Positions 49,615 to 58,840 of a stretch of 64,000 nucleotides of DNA are shown here, in pieces. Source of the DNA: Fibrobacter sp. UWB15 (GTDB taxonomy: Bacteria > Fibrobacterota > Fibrobacteria > Fibrobacterales > Fibrobacteraceae); NCBI RefSeq assembly GCF_900177705.1, contig NZ_FXBA01000011.1, positions 1 to 64,000 of the forward strand, in the 5' to 3' direction. The position numbers and the translations under genes are program-made. The notes beneath the pieces are model-generated. The model was given only the letters and a program-made list of their open reading frames with translations. It did no database searches and was not told the origin of the DNA. Within the stretch, counting starts at the first letter, position 1; every line of letters begins with the position of its first letter.

Positions 49615-52332
49615 ATGAGTTTCATGAAAGGTCATTTTCTTTCGGTTGCCTGGCTGTTGATGCTTTGTCTTTCGACAGGCTCTTTTGCTGATAGTTTAAT
49701 TCGTTGTGTTGACGAAAAGACCTTGGAAACGCTGAACTCTGAAGATCCTTGCAAGTACTACCGAATCAACGATGGCCGTACGGCCAGCCTCTGGGTTGTT
49801 CCTGAAGGTGAAGATCCTGAAAATAGAGAAGCAGCGGTTCGTGGAGCTTCGTTCTATGTGTATGTTCCGCAGGAACAGAAACTCGATTCAATCAAACTCA
49901 AACTCAAGTCTGATAATTCCGGTGTCAAGAACCTTACTGAGGTAAAGTCTTCTGAAACGGACGGTTTGGTAAAGCTCGGTATTTCGAGCGATTATGGAGT
50001 GTACAACATTAATTTGGGAACGTCGGATGACGATGTGGCGACTCGCCCGATTGTAAGCATTGTCTATAATTTTTACGTGCCCCGTCTTAAGTACATCGTT
50101 AAAGGTGAAGAAGTGACGGACGTGTCCAAGCTTCAGTACGAAGTGGGCGATACCATGCATGTCGACGTGGAGGCGATTATTCCGATGGGTCCCCAAAAGG
50201 GCTCCGTTGATACGGGCCTTACAAAGACGTTCTATTTTACACCCTTTGGCGAAAGCGAAAACCTGATGTTCCTGAGCGAAGGCGGACAAGACCTGAAGCT
50301 TGATGATGAAACAATCCGCTTGGATATTAACGGTGGCCGCGGCAAGTTCATGGTGGTGGCGCCCAAGGCTATCACTGATGGTTCGACCTTCAGCATGAAC
50401 GCTTACAAAGATCCTAAGGACACGACTAAGTTCATTTTGACGGAGCCGTTCCCGGGTGAATACCAGTTCGTAAATCCGGATATGCCGATGATTGAAAAGG
50501 CGGCTATTTACGACCGCAATGGTGACGGCATTGGCGACAGTATTGCGACTTGGTTTGGCGGTAAGACCGATTCCATGTCGGTGGATTCGTTCTTCTACAG
50601 CTGGCCGGATGATAAATCCTTCAAGGAATTCGCTGGCGAAAAAACGTGCCTTGGCGATGTGTGTGAATATCCCGGTGTGAAGGTTGAACTGCAGAAAGAT
50701 TCTGCAACGGGTGCTGTTAAGGCTCGTGTGTGCTCGGTCGGCGGTCGTTGCGAATGGCAGCAGACTTCTTTGACCGATAGCATCGGTGCTGCTATCCAGT
50801 CGGCGACGCTGCTCAAGGGCAGTGATGGTACGGATACCATGATCGTTCGATTCAACAAGGATATGGATCCGTCCTGGACGAGCGGTCTAGGCTTGTTGCT
50901 CAACAGCAATCCGATCGATGTGGATGCAATTTCCAAGAAGGGAACCCAGTGGGTGTTCACGGTGGAATCTGGTGTGGTGTCCGTGGGCGACATGCTCAAG
51001 ATTTCGACAATCTGCTCTAGCAAGGATTGCCCCGACGGAATCCTCACTGCTGCTGACGGTGTGCCGACTAGTGCAAATAACCAGGAAGTGCCGGTGCAGA
51101 ATGCGGGTCGCATTTATGTGGATAACGATAAGAACGGTTTCTACGACCGTGACGGCGATGGCCGCATGGATTCCACCTCGCTCGGCTTTGAAACTCCCAT
51201 TACCGAAGATGACCTCAAGAAGATGGACATTACGTTCTACTGGCTCGACAACGACGGTGAACTTGTGGCCATCAAGCCGAACCTTGCAGACCTTACGATT
51301 TCGGAAAACGGCACGCTGCTTGGTTTTGCCCTTAATCCTGAAGAGTACGATATCAAGAATATGCTGACAGGAATTGACAAGTCCTATTCGAAGGGCGGCA
51401 AGATTGAATATGGCTACGCTGTCGTCAAGAATACAATTTCTGTCGAAGGCAAGAGCATTGAAGATCCGGATTCCCTGTACGGAATGAATGACTACATGGC
51501 TCCGGTGATTTCTTCTACGTTCCTGAATCCGGAATCTTTCCAGATGATGGAGCCGGATAAGTTCAAGATAACCTTCTCCGAAGCCATGGACAAGAAGAAC
51601 GTGAATCTCACGGATGACTGCCTCGCCTTCTATGTGGATGGGGAATGGGTTCACTACAGCTTGACTTCTTCGGAATGGAGCGACGATGGCCGCGAACTGA
51701 TTCTGTACATGGAAGCGGGCTTGGATCTTGCTACCCGTATGAATCCTGCGGACTCTGTACGCTTTGACAATTTTACGAGCGGTCTCGTGGACAAGAAGGG
51801 TAACAAGGTTTCTGAACTTTCGCCGGCTGTCATGGTCGAAGGCGATCCTCGCGTCATCATGAAAAACAATTCCTTTGCCGACTTGAACAAGGCTGAAGAA
51901 TTGAGTGACCGCGTAAAGCCTTTCACAATCGAACATGTGAAAGATGCCAAGGAAGCGTCTGACCAGTCTTCTCTGGGCGTGCTCATGGATATCGGTTATT
52001 CCACTATTATGGAAAAGGATTCCGTGGGAATGTCTGTGCCGAATATGGAAGATATCGGGCTTCACTGGGAGCTCTATGTGTACACCAACATCGGTAACTA
52101 TGTGGGTGGCGCTTCGGGCAGCATCGCTTGCGACGATCCGTTCTTTGACGGCAACTGCCTTGAAAATCCGGACAAACTCTACGTTCGTTGGAACATGCGT
52201 GCCGACAATGGCCGCAAAGTGGGTGCCGGAATCTATCTCGCAAAATTCAGAGTTAAGGTTTACGGAGCAAAAAGCGACTTTAAGGTTGAAAGAATCTTTA
52301 GATGGGGCATTTCTGCAAAGAGGTCTAAGTAG
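49615..52332 (+). CDS. Large secreted surface protein with Ca-loop and Ig-like segments
   Basis: A 905-residue protein. ATG 49615 has TGAGG 5 nt upstream and opens a signal peptide (hydrophobic LSVAWLLMLCLSTG, cleavage near SFA). The mature protein has DxNGDGxGD-type calcium-loop motifs at about 301-308 (DRNGDGIGD) and 508-520 (DRDGDGRMD). Bacterial Ig-like (SbsA/Big_5-type) segments with FSEAMD follow. The last 90 residues (WELYVYTNIGNYVGG...DNGRKVGAGIYLAKFRVKV...RSK) are shared in layout with the next gene and end in basic residues, as in Fibrobacter basic terminal domains. Probably on the cell surface; ligand unknown. Confidence 0.75.
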   Translation: MSFMKGHFLSVAWLLMLCLSTGSFADSLIRCVDEKTLETLNSEDPCKYYRINDGRTASLWVVPEGEDPENREAAVRGASFYVYVPQEQKLDSIKLKLKSDNSGVKNLTEVKSSETDGLVKLGISSDYGVYNINLGTSDDDVATRPIVSIVYNFYVPRLKYIVKGEEVTDVSKLQYEVGDTMHVDVEAIIPMGPQKGSVDTGLTKTFYFTPFGESENLMFLSEGGQDLKLDDETIRLDINGGRGKFMVVAPKAITDGSTFSMNAYKDPKDTTKFILTEPFPGEYQFVNPDMPMIEKAAIYDRNGDGIGDSIATWFGGKTDSMSVDSFFYSWPDDKSFKEFAGEKTCLGDVCEYPGVKVELQKDSATGAVKARVCSVGGRCEWQQTSLTDSIGAAIQSATLLKGSDGTDTMIVRFNKDMDPSWTSGLGLLLNSNPIDVDAISKKGTQWVFTVESGVVSVGDMLKISTICSSKDCPDGILTAADGVPTSANNQEVPVQNAGRIYVDNDKNGFYDRDGDGRMDSTSLGFETPITEDDLKKMDITFYWLDNDGELVAIKPNLADLTISENGTLLGFALNPEEYDIKNMLTGIDKSYSKGGKIEYGYAVVKNTISVEGKSIEDPDSLYGMNDYMAPVISSTFLNPESFQMMEPDKFKITFSEAMDKKNVNLTDDCLAFYVDGEWVHYSLTSSEWSDDGRELILYMEAGLDLATRMNPADSVRFDNFTSGLVDKKGNKVSELSPAVMVEGDPRVIMKNNSFADLNKAEELSDRVKPFTIEHVKDAKEASDQSSLGVLMDIGYSTIMEKDSVGMSVPNMEDIGLHWELYVYTNIGNYVGGASGSIACDDPFFDGNCLENPDKLYVRWNMRADNGRKVGAGIYLAKFRVKVYGAKSDFKVERIFRWGISAKRSK

Positions 52333-52355
52333 AGGTTCTTTTAGAGGGTACGAAC

Positions 52356-55300
52356 ATGAGAAAATCGATAAAATTCATACCGGTACTTTTGTTGTCTGTG
52401 GTAGCAAGCTTTGCCGCAGACGCTGAAATTCCCGCCCCGGAAAATCCGGCGACGGGTATTTGGATTCAGCAGATTGGCGATATTGTGCCCCATGCTGCAA
52501 CCAAGGCGACTCTGTACTATACCAAGTTCAGAGAATCGGACCGTGTCAAGAGTATCAGCTACCAGTACAATGGTGCTGGCTACTTGTTGATGAAGCCTTC
52601 GGACAGAAAGACCTTGTGTACAACTAATGATGGCATGCAGGGTGCCGACGGTATCGTGCATCACCCCGATGGTGACTTGTTGGTGGCTGCCCAGGGTACG
52701 CCTATTCACAAGGTTAGCAAGACGGCCAAGGATAGTAATAAGGTTTGCTTGGTCAGGACTGCTCAGCCGAAAACGAGTACAAACGGTTTTTGGCACTTGA
52801 TGATGGACCCGAATAAACGTTGGCTGTGGGCTTCGGGCATTCCGGGGTATTTGTATCGCTTTTCGACGGACGCGGATCCGGCAACATCGAGTCTTTCCGA
52901 CGGCTATTACGTTAAGTTAAGGCCGAATTTTCAAAGAAGCGGTAACGACCAGTTGACGACCATTATTTGGGACGGCGAAGGCCGAGCCTTCTTTACCTAT
53001 TCGGACTACAAGGGCGGCGGTTGCGAAAAGTACGACTACAATAAAAAAGATTACGGCGAATGTACGGATTCTGAACGCAAGAATGAAAGCAAGAAAGCTT
53101 ATTTCGGCATGTTTACCGATACGACTTGGGTTGAAGTAACTCGAGCCAACAAGGATAAAGTGGGCGGAAAGGTTGGCGAGAAGGTGATTGAATCTGTCGG
53201 AACCAAGATCTTGATCGACGGCTTGGAAGGTGCTCACGGTGGTACTTACGATCCCTACTCCAAGACGATCTTCGTATTCGGTGGCGCCCGCATTGTACAG
53301 ATTAAGCCCCATGTCGAAGGAAAGAATGTGACCGCCGAAGTGGTTGCGACGATTGACTTGCGTAAGTATTTCTTTGTGGAATCCTATGCGAATATGCCGG
53401 AACCGAGAACTTGGGATGGCGGCCCTGTGGGTTGGCGCTTGGATCAGGGGACAACGGACGGCTACGGACATCTTTTTGTGGCGTCCAATACGGGACACAT
53501 GGTCTTTGTGGACTTTGCCGCTAATCCGGCTAAGTTGATTAACGATAACGTGCTGGTTCACGTGCAGTACGTCGATAAGTATCTGGATGACTTGGCTCCG
53601 CTCTCGGGCGTGGGTGTGGTCCGCGAAGGCGGTCACTCCGGTGGCGATGAAGATTTGTCTAGTGACTCCCATAGCAGTTCCTCGCTGGTGGAATATCACG
53701 AATCTTCTAGCAGCGCGAAGTCTAGCAGCAGCAATGGCAATGGAAACAGCTCCAATAGCAATGGCAATTCCAGCAGCGGAACCAACATGAGTTCCGGCGG
53801 TAACGGCAACAGCTCCGGTGGCGATGCTTCTAGCTCTGGCAGCAATGGCGGAAGTTCTAATAGTAATGGTGGCAGCTCTGGTAGCAATGGTGGCAGCTCT
53901 GGTAGCAACGGTGGCAGTTCTGATAGCAACGGTGGCAGTTCTGATAGCAACGGGAACAGCTCCGGTAACGATAACGGCAGCAGCGGTAACGACGGTACCA
54001 GCAGCGCAGGCGATTCTAACATGAGTTCCGGCGGCAATGGCGGCCACTCCAGCAGCAACAGCAACGGCGGTAATTCTTCGAGTGGCGGCAATGGCAACGG
54101 CGAAGATGAAGGCGGCAAGTCTTCTTCGAGCAGGAACCATGGTAGCGGCGAAGACGAAGGCGATTATTCCAGTTCTTCTAATAAGTACTACGGCGTTGAA
54201 GACGAAGATGATGACGATGACGATGGTCTCGACATGTACCCGACTATGGAACGCTTCGAAAAGGGAGACTCCATTGTCTCGAAGACGGTGGTGCTCGTTC
54301 CGACGGATCCGAATCCGGAAGACCCGAAGGTTGTGGTGATCAATGGAAACAGCTATAGACTGACCAACGACCCGACGGGCATTCCCTTGGATTTGCATTA
54401 TAACTCCGGCCTGGATTCTGCCAAGGTGGGCGACGTTGTCGCTATCACTCTGGATCCGGAAAAGGTGAAGAAATACTTCGGCGACCCGGATTCCTTGAAG
54501 ATTGTGTCTAGAACGGATGTCCAGCTGGTTGACCCTGCTACGGGCGAAAAGACGGATTACCTCGAAGTGAATGCTGATGGGTCCGTTACGATTTTCGTGA
54601 CAGCCGACAAGGTTGTGCAGGGAGGCTCTATCAAGGTGTTCGGCGGTAATGAAATGGTCATTATCGACAACATCAACTTCTACGATCCAATTCCGGATAC
54701 CCATATCGGTTACATCAAGGATACCGATGGCGACATGTCCCTGGATTATGTGGAAATCCTCTTGAAGGATACTCTGCCTGAAACCTACCTCCTGGATGGC
54801 GTTCAGCTTGTCATTGGCGACAAGACCTTTGACTGCGTGAACCCCAGGCTGAATACGGCTCGCGACCGCATTCTGGTGGATGTCTCTGACTTCAAGGAAA
54901 TTCCTGCAGTCGGCAACTTCCCGAAGGATGCCAAGGCGCTGGTGTCTTATCGCGACAAGGCGGGGTCCGATGCGACCTACGTGCGTGAATCCCCGATTGT
55001 GGAAGTGGGTAGCAACGTCATCAAGGACGCTTATGCAATTCGCAGCGCAAACGGAATGGACTCTCTCTTCTTGCAGTACAATATCGACCTGTTCCCGGTT
55101 GATGTCAGCATTCCTGAAATGATGGTGATGCTCAAGCAAGATGCAGAACGCTATGGCTTCGATGTGGATCAAATCAAGAAAGTCTACATGCCGGCCAAGG
55201 ATATCGTGATCTTTGTGGGCAAGAGTTTCAAGCTGAAGGGTGACTACAAGGATAGCGTGTCGCTGTATCCGGGTGCAACCTTCACGAACCTGCCTTATAT

Positions 55301-56603
55301 TACGTCTGACGAATACGAACGCGAAGTGCCCGTCAAGGTGGTCGACAGGTTCCCGCAAGTCCAGAATGTGGAATACTGGGATACCGATGGCGATGGCGTC
55401 TTGGACCAGATCGTGGCCGTGTTTGACAAGAAACTGACGAAGGACGATATCGACAGTACGCTCTACATGACGTTCCCGTGGTACAGCTATCGCGGCATGA
55501 TGATCCAGCTGCAGGCACAGCCGGTAGACTTGAAGATTGATCCGAAGGATTCAACCCGCGTTGTTTGGGAAGTGTTCTCTACGACGAAACTCGCCTCGGG
55601 CGTGACAAGCATTAGCGAAGACCTGCCGCAGGCCAATATCTACACCTACTACAAGATTTTCGGTGAAACCTTCGTGAACGAAGACGTTGCTCCGCTGGTC
55701 GACAAGATGGCTCCGGTGGTGGCTAGCGCTACGTTGGATTACGGTAAGAAGGCGGACACGCTTCTGGTGATGTTCTCTGAACCGATTCATACCAAGGACC
55801 TTAAGGGAAAGGATTATTTCTCTTATGTTCATGGTGAAGAGGTGATTGAACTGAATCCCACGAGAATCGACTGGTCCGCTGACGGCCTTTCCGCAAAGCT
55901 GGTGTTTAACGGCAGCGACGGTACGATTATGCCGGGTGACTCTATTATGGTGCGTAAGGGTGCCAAGGACGCCATCAAGGATAACTATGATAATGCCGCA
56001 GGTGAAAATCCGCAGTCGGTCATTATCGGCGGCCTGTTGAACCATTTGGTTGAAGCGACGAACATGGGCTGCTTTGACTTGAACGATGATACCCCGAGGG
56101 AAGATGCTGACGGCAAGACATACACCTTGCAGACCGTGAGCTCGGTGAACCTGCGCTACGTGCCGGGTTCGACTACCAAGGAAGACATGGAAAAAGAAGG
56201 CGCCCTTGGCCAGTTGGTGCAGCTGGGCGAACGCTTTGTGCCGCAGCTTCTGGACCGTGCGCAGGTCTCTGCCGATGGTTCTTACGACCCGACGGTACTT
56301 GATTCCTTGAAGCCCGAAGATGTGTATATCTCGTTCATTGTGAACTACTTCGACCACTTGGGCCAGTACGTGAACGACACCATTATCACGGTACCTTGTA
56401 ACAGCCCGAAGTTCGGCGGCAACTGCCTTGAAACCGACAAGAAGGTCTTTGTGAACTGGAACTTCAAGGATCACAAGGGACGCTTCGTGGGAACTGGCGT
56501 TTACAACGTTCAGTTCAAGATGGTAGTCCGCTACGAAGACAGGAAGATTGTCGAAGAAATCAAGGACAAGTGGGGTGTCCGCCGCAAGAAACATAAGAAG
56601 TAG
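52356..56603 (+). CDS. Giant secreted protein: propeller-like head, Ser/Gly linker, Ca loops, Ig-like domains
   Basis: A 1415-residue protein with AGAGG upstream of ATG and a signal peptide (MRKSIKFIPVLLLSVVASFAA). Residues 25-425 resemble a beta-propeller (HHPDGDLLVAAQG, WHLMMDPNKRWLWASG, GYGHLFVASNTGHMVFVD). About 435-610 is a low-complexity Ser/Gly/Asn linker, followed by an Asp run. Calcium-loop motifs occur near 790 (DTDGDMSLD) and 1009 (DTDGDGVLD), with an Ig-like MFSEPI segment near 1130. The C-terminus matches the preceding gene (NYFDHLGQYVND...GRFVGTGVYNVQFK) and ends RRKKHKK. It is 23 nt after that gene, so one operon. Probably an extracellular adhesion or scaffold protein. Confidence 0.78.
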   Translation: MRKSIKFIPVLLLSVVASFAADAEIPAPENPATGIWIQQIGDIVPHAATKATLYYTKFRESDRVKSISYQYNGAGYLLMKPSDRKTLCTTNDGMQGADGIVHHPDGDLLVAAQGTPIHKVSKTAKDSNKVCLVRTAQPKTSTNGFWHLMMDPNKRWLWASGIPGYLYRFSTDADPATSSLSDGYYVKLRPNFQRSGNDQLTTIIWDGEGRAFFTYSDYKGGGCEKYDYNKKDYGECTDSERKNESKKAYFGMFTDTTWVEVTRANKDKVGGKVGEKVIESVGTKILIDGLEGAHGGTYDPYSKTIFVFGGARIVQIKPHVEGKNVTAEVVATIDLRKYFFVESYANMPEPRTWDGGPVGWRLDQGTTDGYGHLFVASNTGHMVFVDFAANPAKLINDNVLVHVQYVDKYLDDLAPLSGVGVVREGGHSGGDEDLSSDSHSSSSLVEYHESSSSAKSSSSNGNGNSSNSNGNSSSGTNMSSGGNGNSSGGDASSSGSNGGSSNSNGGSSGSNGGSSGSNGGSSDSNGGSSDSNGNSSGNDNGSSGNDGTSSAGDSNMSSGGNGGHSSSNSNGGNSSSGGNGNGEDEGGKSSSSRNHGSGEDEGDYSSSSNKYYGVEDEDDDDDDGLDMYPTMERFEKGDSIVSKTVVLVPTDPNPEDPKVVVINGNSYRLTNDPTGIPLDLHYNSGLDSAKVGDVVAITLDPEKVKKYFGDPDSLKIVSRTDVQLVDPATGEKTDYLEVNADGSVTIFVTADKVVQGGSIKVFGGNEMVIIDNINFYDPIPDTHIGYIKDTDGDMSLDYVEILLKDTLPETYLLDGVQLVIGDKTFDCVNPRLNTARDRILVDVSDFKEIPAVGNFPKDAKALVSYRDKAGSDATYVRESPIVEVGSNVIKDAYAIRSANGMDSLFLQYNIDLFPVDVSIPEMMVMLKQDAERYGFDVDQIKKVYMPAKDIVIFVGKSFKLKGDYKDSVSLYPGATFTNLPYITSDEYEREVPVKVVDRFPQVQNVEYWDTDGDGVLDQIVAVFDKKLTKDDIDSTLYMTFPWYSYRGMMIQLQAQPVDLKIDPKDSTRVVWEVFSTTKLASGVTSISEDLPQANIYTYYKIFGETFVNEDVAPLVDKMAPVVASATLDYGKKADTLLVMFSEPIHTKDLKGKDYFSYVHGEEVIELNPTRIDWSADGLSAKLVFNGSDGTIMPGDSIMVRKGAKDAIKDNYDNAAGENPQSVIIGGLLNHLVEATNMGCFDLNDDTPREDADGKTYTLQTVSSVNLRYVPGSTTKEDMEKEGALGQLVQLGERFVPQLLDRAQVSADGSYDPTVLDSLKPEDVYISFIVNYFDHLGQYVNDTIITVPCNSPKFGGNCLETDKKVFVNWNFKDHKGRFVGTGVYNVQFKMVVRYEDRKIVEEIKDKWGVRRKKHKK

Positions 56604-56691
56604 GCGAAAGAACGCTCGCGAGCTCGCTACAGACGAGAGACGAAAGAGTTTTGAGTCTGTGCGTGCTTTCCGAAAAGTTTGATATAAAAAG

Positions 56692-56714
56692 AAGCCCGGT
56701 TTTCAACCGGGCTT
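56692..56714. terminator. Bidirectional terminator after the surface-protein operon
   Basis: AAGCCCGGTT/AACCGGGCTT, a 10-bp stem with TTC loop and A and T runs on both sides. It lies between the plus-strand operon and the convergent sigma factor gene. The remaining gap (56715-56830) holds GACCCCT/AGGGGTC and GGGGC-rich inverted pieces but no ORF. Confidence 0.88.
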
Positions 56715-56830
56715 TTTAATTGTTGGTTGTTTGCATGACGAAACGAAGTGACCCCTACTTGTTGATTTTAGTCAGCTTGTGGGAAAGGGGTCCAGGGGGC
56801 GGAGCCCCATGCGTCATAGGCAGCGATTAA

Positions 56831-57643
56831 TTATTTATTAATCGCTGCGAGGAATGCGTCCTTCTTGTCTTGCAAGAATTCCTTGCTGTTGTACTTGCGG
56901 ATACGGCGCAGAGCCTGGTCGCGCAACTGACGTACACGTTCGTGGGAAATGTTCATGGATTCGCCCACTTCGCGAAGCGTCTGCGGAGCTTCCTGGTTGA
57001 TACCGAAGATACCTGTAATCACCTTGGCTTCGCGTTCCGGAAGCTGTTCCATGAGGTCGCGGGCCAAAGCTTCGACGCTTTGGATTTCGGATTCGTTTTC
57101 CGGGTTTGTGGCGGTGCCGTCGGGCAACACTTCGGCATACGTTGCCTTGGAGTCTGCCTTCAGGGGGCTGTCGAAAGAAACGCCGCGCTGACCGATCTGG
57201 ATAAGTTCGCGGATCTCTTCGTTGATTTCCTTACCGCGGCTCTGTTCGTGCAAAGCCTTACGCACGCGCAAGTGCTGGTTCGCCGGCAAGCGAATCAGGT
57301 TGCCCTGTTCGTTAATGGCGCGGGTAATGTAAGCCTTGATCCACCACACGCCGTAACTAATGAACTTAAGACCACGAGTGTGTTCAAAGGATTCGATAGC
57401 ACGCACGAGACCCATGGCGCCTTCGCTCACCAAGTCCGGCAGCGGAATCGGGCAACCACGGTATTGAATAGCGACTTTCAAAACGAAACGCATGTTGGCA
57501 GAGATAAGCTTTTTACGGGCGATCTTGTCGCCTTCTTTAGCTTTCTGGAACAGAATCTGCTCTTCTTCACGAGAGAGGGGAGCGGTGCGTCTAATATCTT
57601 CGAGGTAACGTTTTAGAGTTGTATCAGTAGAATCAATATGCAT
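56831..57643 (-). CDS. Sigma-70 family RNA polymerase sigma factor
   Basis: A 270-residue sigma factor. Region 1.2 (TLKRYLEDIRRTAPLSREEE), region 2 (NMRFVLKVAIQYRGCPIPLPDLVSEGAMGLVRAIESFEHTRGLKFISYGVWWIKAYI), region 3 (IRLPANQHLRVRKAL) and region 4.2 (SHERVRQLRDQALRRIRKY) are complete, and region 1.1 is missing. It belongs to the short primary-like or group 2 class. It differs from the sigma at 28842 in region 2.4 and the linker, so it probably recognises a different promoter set. AAGG lies 8 nt before ATG. It is transcribed alone. Confidence 0.9.
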   Translation of the reverse strand: MHIDSTDTTLKRYLEDIRRTAPLSREEEQILFQKAKEGDKIARKKLISANMRFVLKVAIQYRGCPIPLPDLVSEGAMGLVRAIESFEHTRGLKFISYGVWWIKAYITRAINEQGNLIRLPANQHLRVRKALHEQSRGKEINEEIRELIQIGQRGVSFDSPLKADSKATYAEVLPDGTATNPENESEIQSVEALARDLMEQLPEREAKVITGIFGINQEAPQTLREVGESMNISHERVRQLRDQALRRIRKYNSKEFLQDKKDAFLAAINK

Positions 57644-57956
57644 TTTATAACCTTACATCCTTAATATCGCTTTTTTTTAAGCAAGATGCGTGCCAATTGT
57701 GTAAAAAAATTGCAAAAAGTACCAAATTTACCGTATGCTGTCACACTTTGATGAATTTTGTCCCGTAATTTAGAAAAATTGTCTTAAAATTTCAACTATT
57801 GTCATAAAAATATGACAAATCGGTGCTGTGTGGGAAAAGCCCGCAGACATAGCGCGCTTGTTTTTTCGGAATTTTATCGGGTTCTTAAGGGCAGGGGGAA
57901 GCATACCCCTTTACAGACCGTTCGGCTCTATTTCTAACAAAAAAATGTGATATAGC

Positions 57957-58006
57957 CTCACTCTCGCCGTCACGACTCGTTTATACGAGTCGCTTTCGGC
58001 TCACGG
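57957..58006. repeat. Hairpin element family C, copy 3
   Basis: CTCACTCTCGCCGTCACGAC with an 8-bp stem CGACTCGT/ACGAGTCG around TTAT, then CTTTCGGCTCACGG. It is the inverted form of the copy at 12541. Confidence 0.65.
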
Positions 58007-58042
58007 CAAAAATTGAATTCCAAATTTTGAATTCCGAATTAG

Positions 58043-58048
58043 TATATT
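58043..58048 (+). promoter_or_regulatory. -10 box of the methyltransferase/glycosyltransferase operon
   Basis: TATATT lies 9 nt before ATG 58058 with no Shine-Dalgarno. Confidence 0.4.
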
Positions 58049-58057
58049 TTACACGCT

Positions 58058-58837
58058 ATGTCTATTAAAGAACCTGATCAGTCTGTCTGGAACAGATTTT
58101 GGCAACAGAAGAACGATATGGACAAGGTTTATCCTTCGTCCCCGTCTGTGTTGAATACGATTAAGAAGAATTTTAAACTCGAAGGCCTCAAGGTTTTGGA
58201 AGTGGGCGCCGGTACTGGTCGCGACAGCGCAGAACTGGCTCGTTTGGGTGCCGACGTCTATGTGCTCGATTACGCCGAAAACAGTTTGAAAATTGTGGAT
58301 GGCATTCGCGCGAAGGACAACCTTTACGATAACCTGAAGCTTGTGCGTGGCGATGCCTTCAAGGCTCCGTTCCCGGATTGCACTTTTGACTTGGTGTTCC
58401 ATCAGGGCCTGGCCGAGCATTTTAAGGATTCGCTCCCGCTGATCAAGGAAAATTACCGCATTCTAAAGCATGGCGGTCACTGCCTGTGCGACGTTCCGCA
58501 GACCGTTCACCCTTACACCGTAATCAAGCACATTTTGATTGCGATGGACAAGTGGTTTGCCGGTTGGGAAAAGCAGTTCACCATGCCGCAGCTGAAAAAG
58601 CTCATGACCGATGCGGGCTTTGAATGCGTTTATGACTATGGCGACTGGATGCGACCGAACCTGTTCTACCGCATTGTGCGCGAAGTGGGTTTCAAGGTGG
58701 GCGTGGAACTGCCGAAGTATCCGCTGCAGGGAACCGCTTACCAGAAAATTAAGGACAAGATTCTGGATTCTCTTGAAAACAATTCGCTTATGCACTACAC
58801 GCAGTTGTGCATTGGAGTCCTGGGCAGAAAGCCCTAG
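58058..58837 (+). CDS. Class I SAM-dependent methyltransferase
   Basis: A 259-residue protein. Motif I VLEVGAGTGRDSAELARLG (about 50), the acidic VLDYAENS and motif IV TFDLVFHQGLAEHF show a canonical Rossmann methyltransferase. HGGHCLCDVPQTVHPYTVIKH follows the usual post-IV strand. It is soluble, with no transmembrane segment. It lies 3 nt before a glycosyltransferase and at the head of a three-gene run ending in a flippase-like membrane protein. It could modify a sugar, lipid or glycan intermediate. The -10 box 9 nt from ATG suggests a leaderless mRNA. Confidence 0.88.
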   Translation: MSIKEPDQSVWNRFWQQKNDMDKVYPSSPSVLNTIKKNFKLEGLKVLEVGAGTGRDSAELARLGADVYVLDYAENSLKIVDGIRAKDNLYDNLKLVRGDAFKAPFPDCTFDLVFHQGLAEHFKDSLPLIKENYRILKHGGHCLCDVPQTVHPYTVIKHILIAMDKWFAGWEKQFTMPQLKKLMTDAGFECVYDYGDWMRPNLFYRIVREVGFKVGVELPKYPLQGTAYQKIKDKILDSLENNSLMHYTQLCIGVLGRKP

Positions 58838-58840
58838 CCG

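Larger units (their letters stand above)
57644..58057. other. Divergent intergenic region with operator-like dyad and element C
   Basis: No gene is visible. An 8-bp dyad TTGTCATA-AAAA-TATGACAA lies at 57799-57818, about 160 nt upstream of the sigma gene, and could be an operator. A family C hairpin element fills 57957-58006. A TATATT box (58043-58048) precedes the methyltransferase by 9 nt. The rest is AT-rich and probably holds the sigma promoter. Confidence 0.5.

Noticed and set aside
53697-54190. Repetitive DNA as a non-coding satellite
   Set aside because: It is an uninterrupted coding linker in the giant secreted protein, matching polyserine linkers elsewhere in the window.
52917-55358. 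813-codon open frame antisense to the giant surface protein
   Set aside because: It is the shadow of a Ser/Gly/Asp-rich coding region; the composition is biased and no domain or ribosome-binding site supports it.
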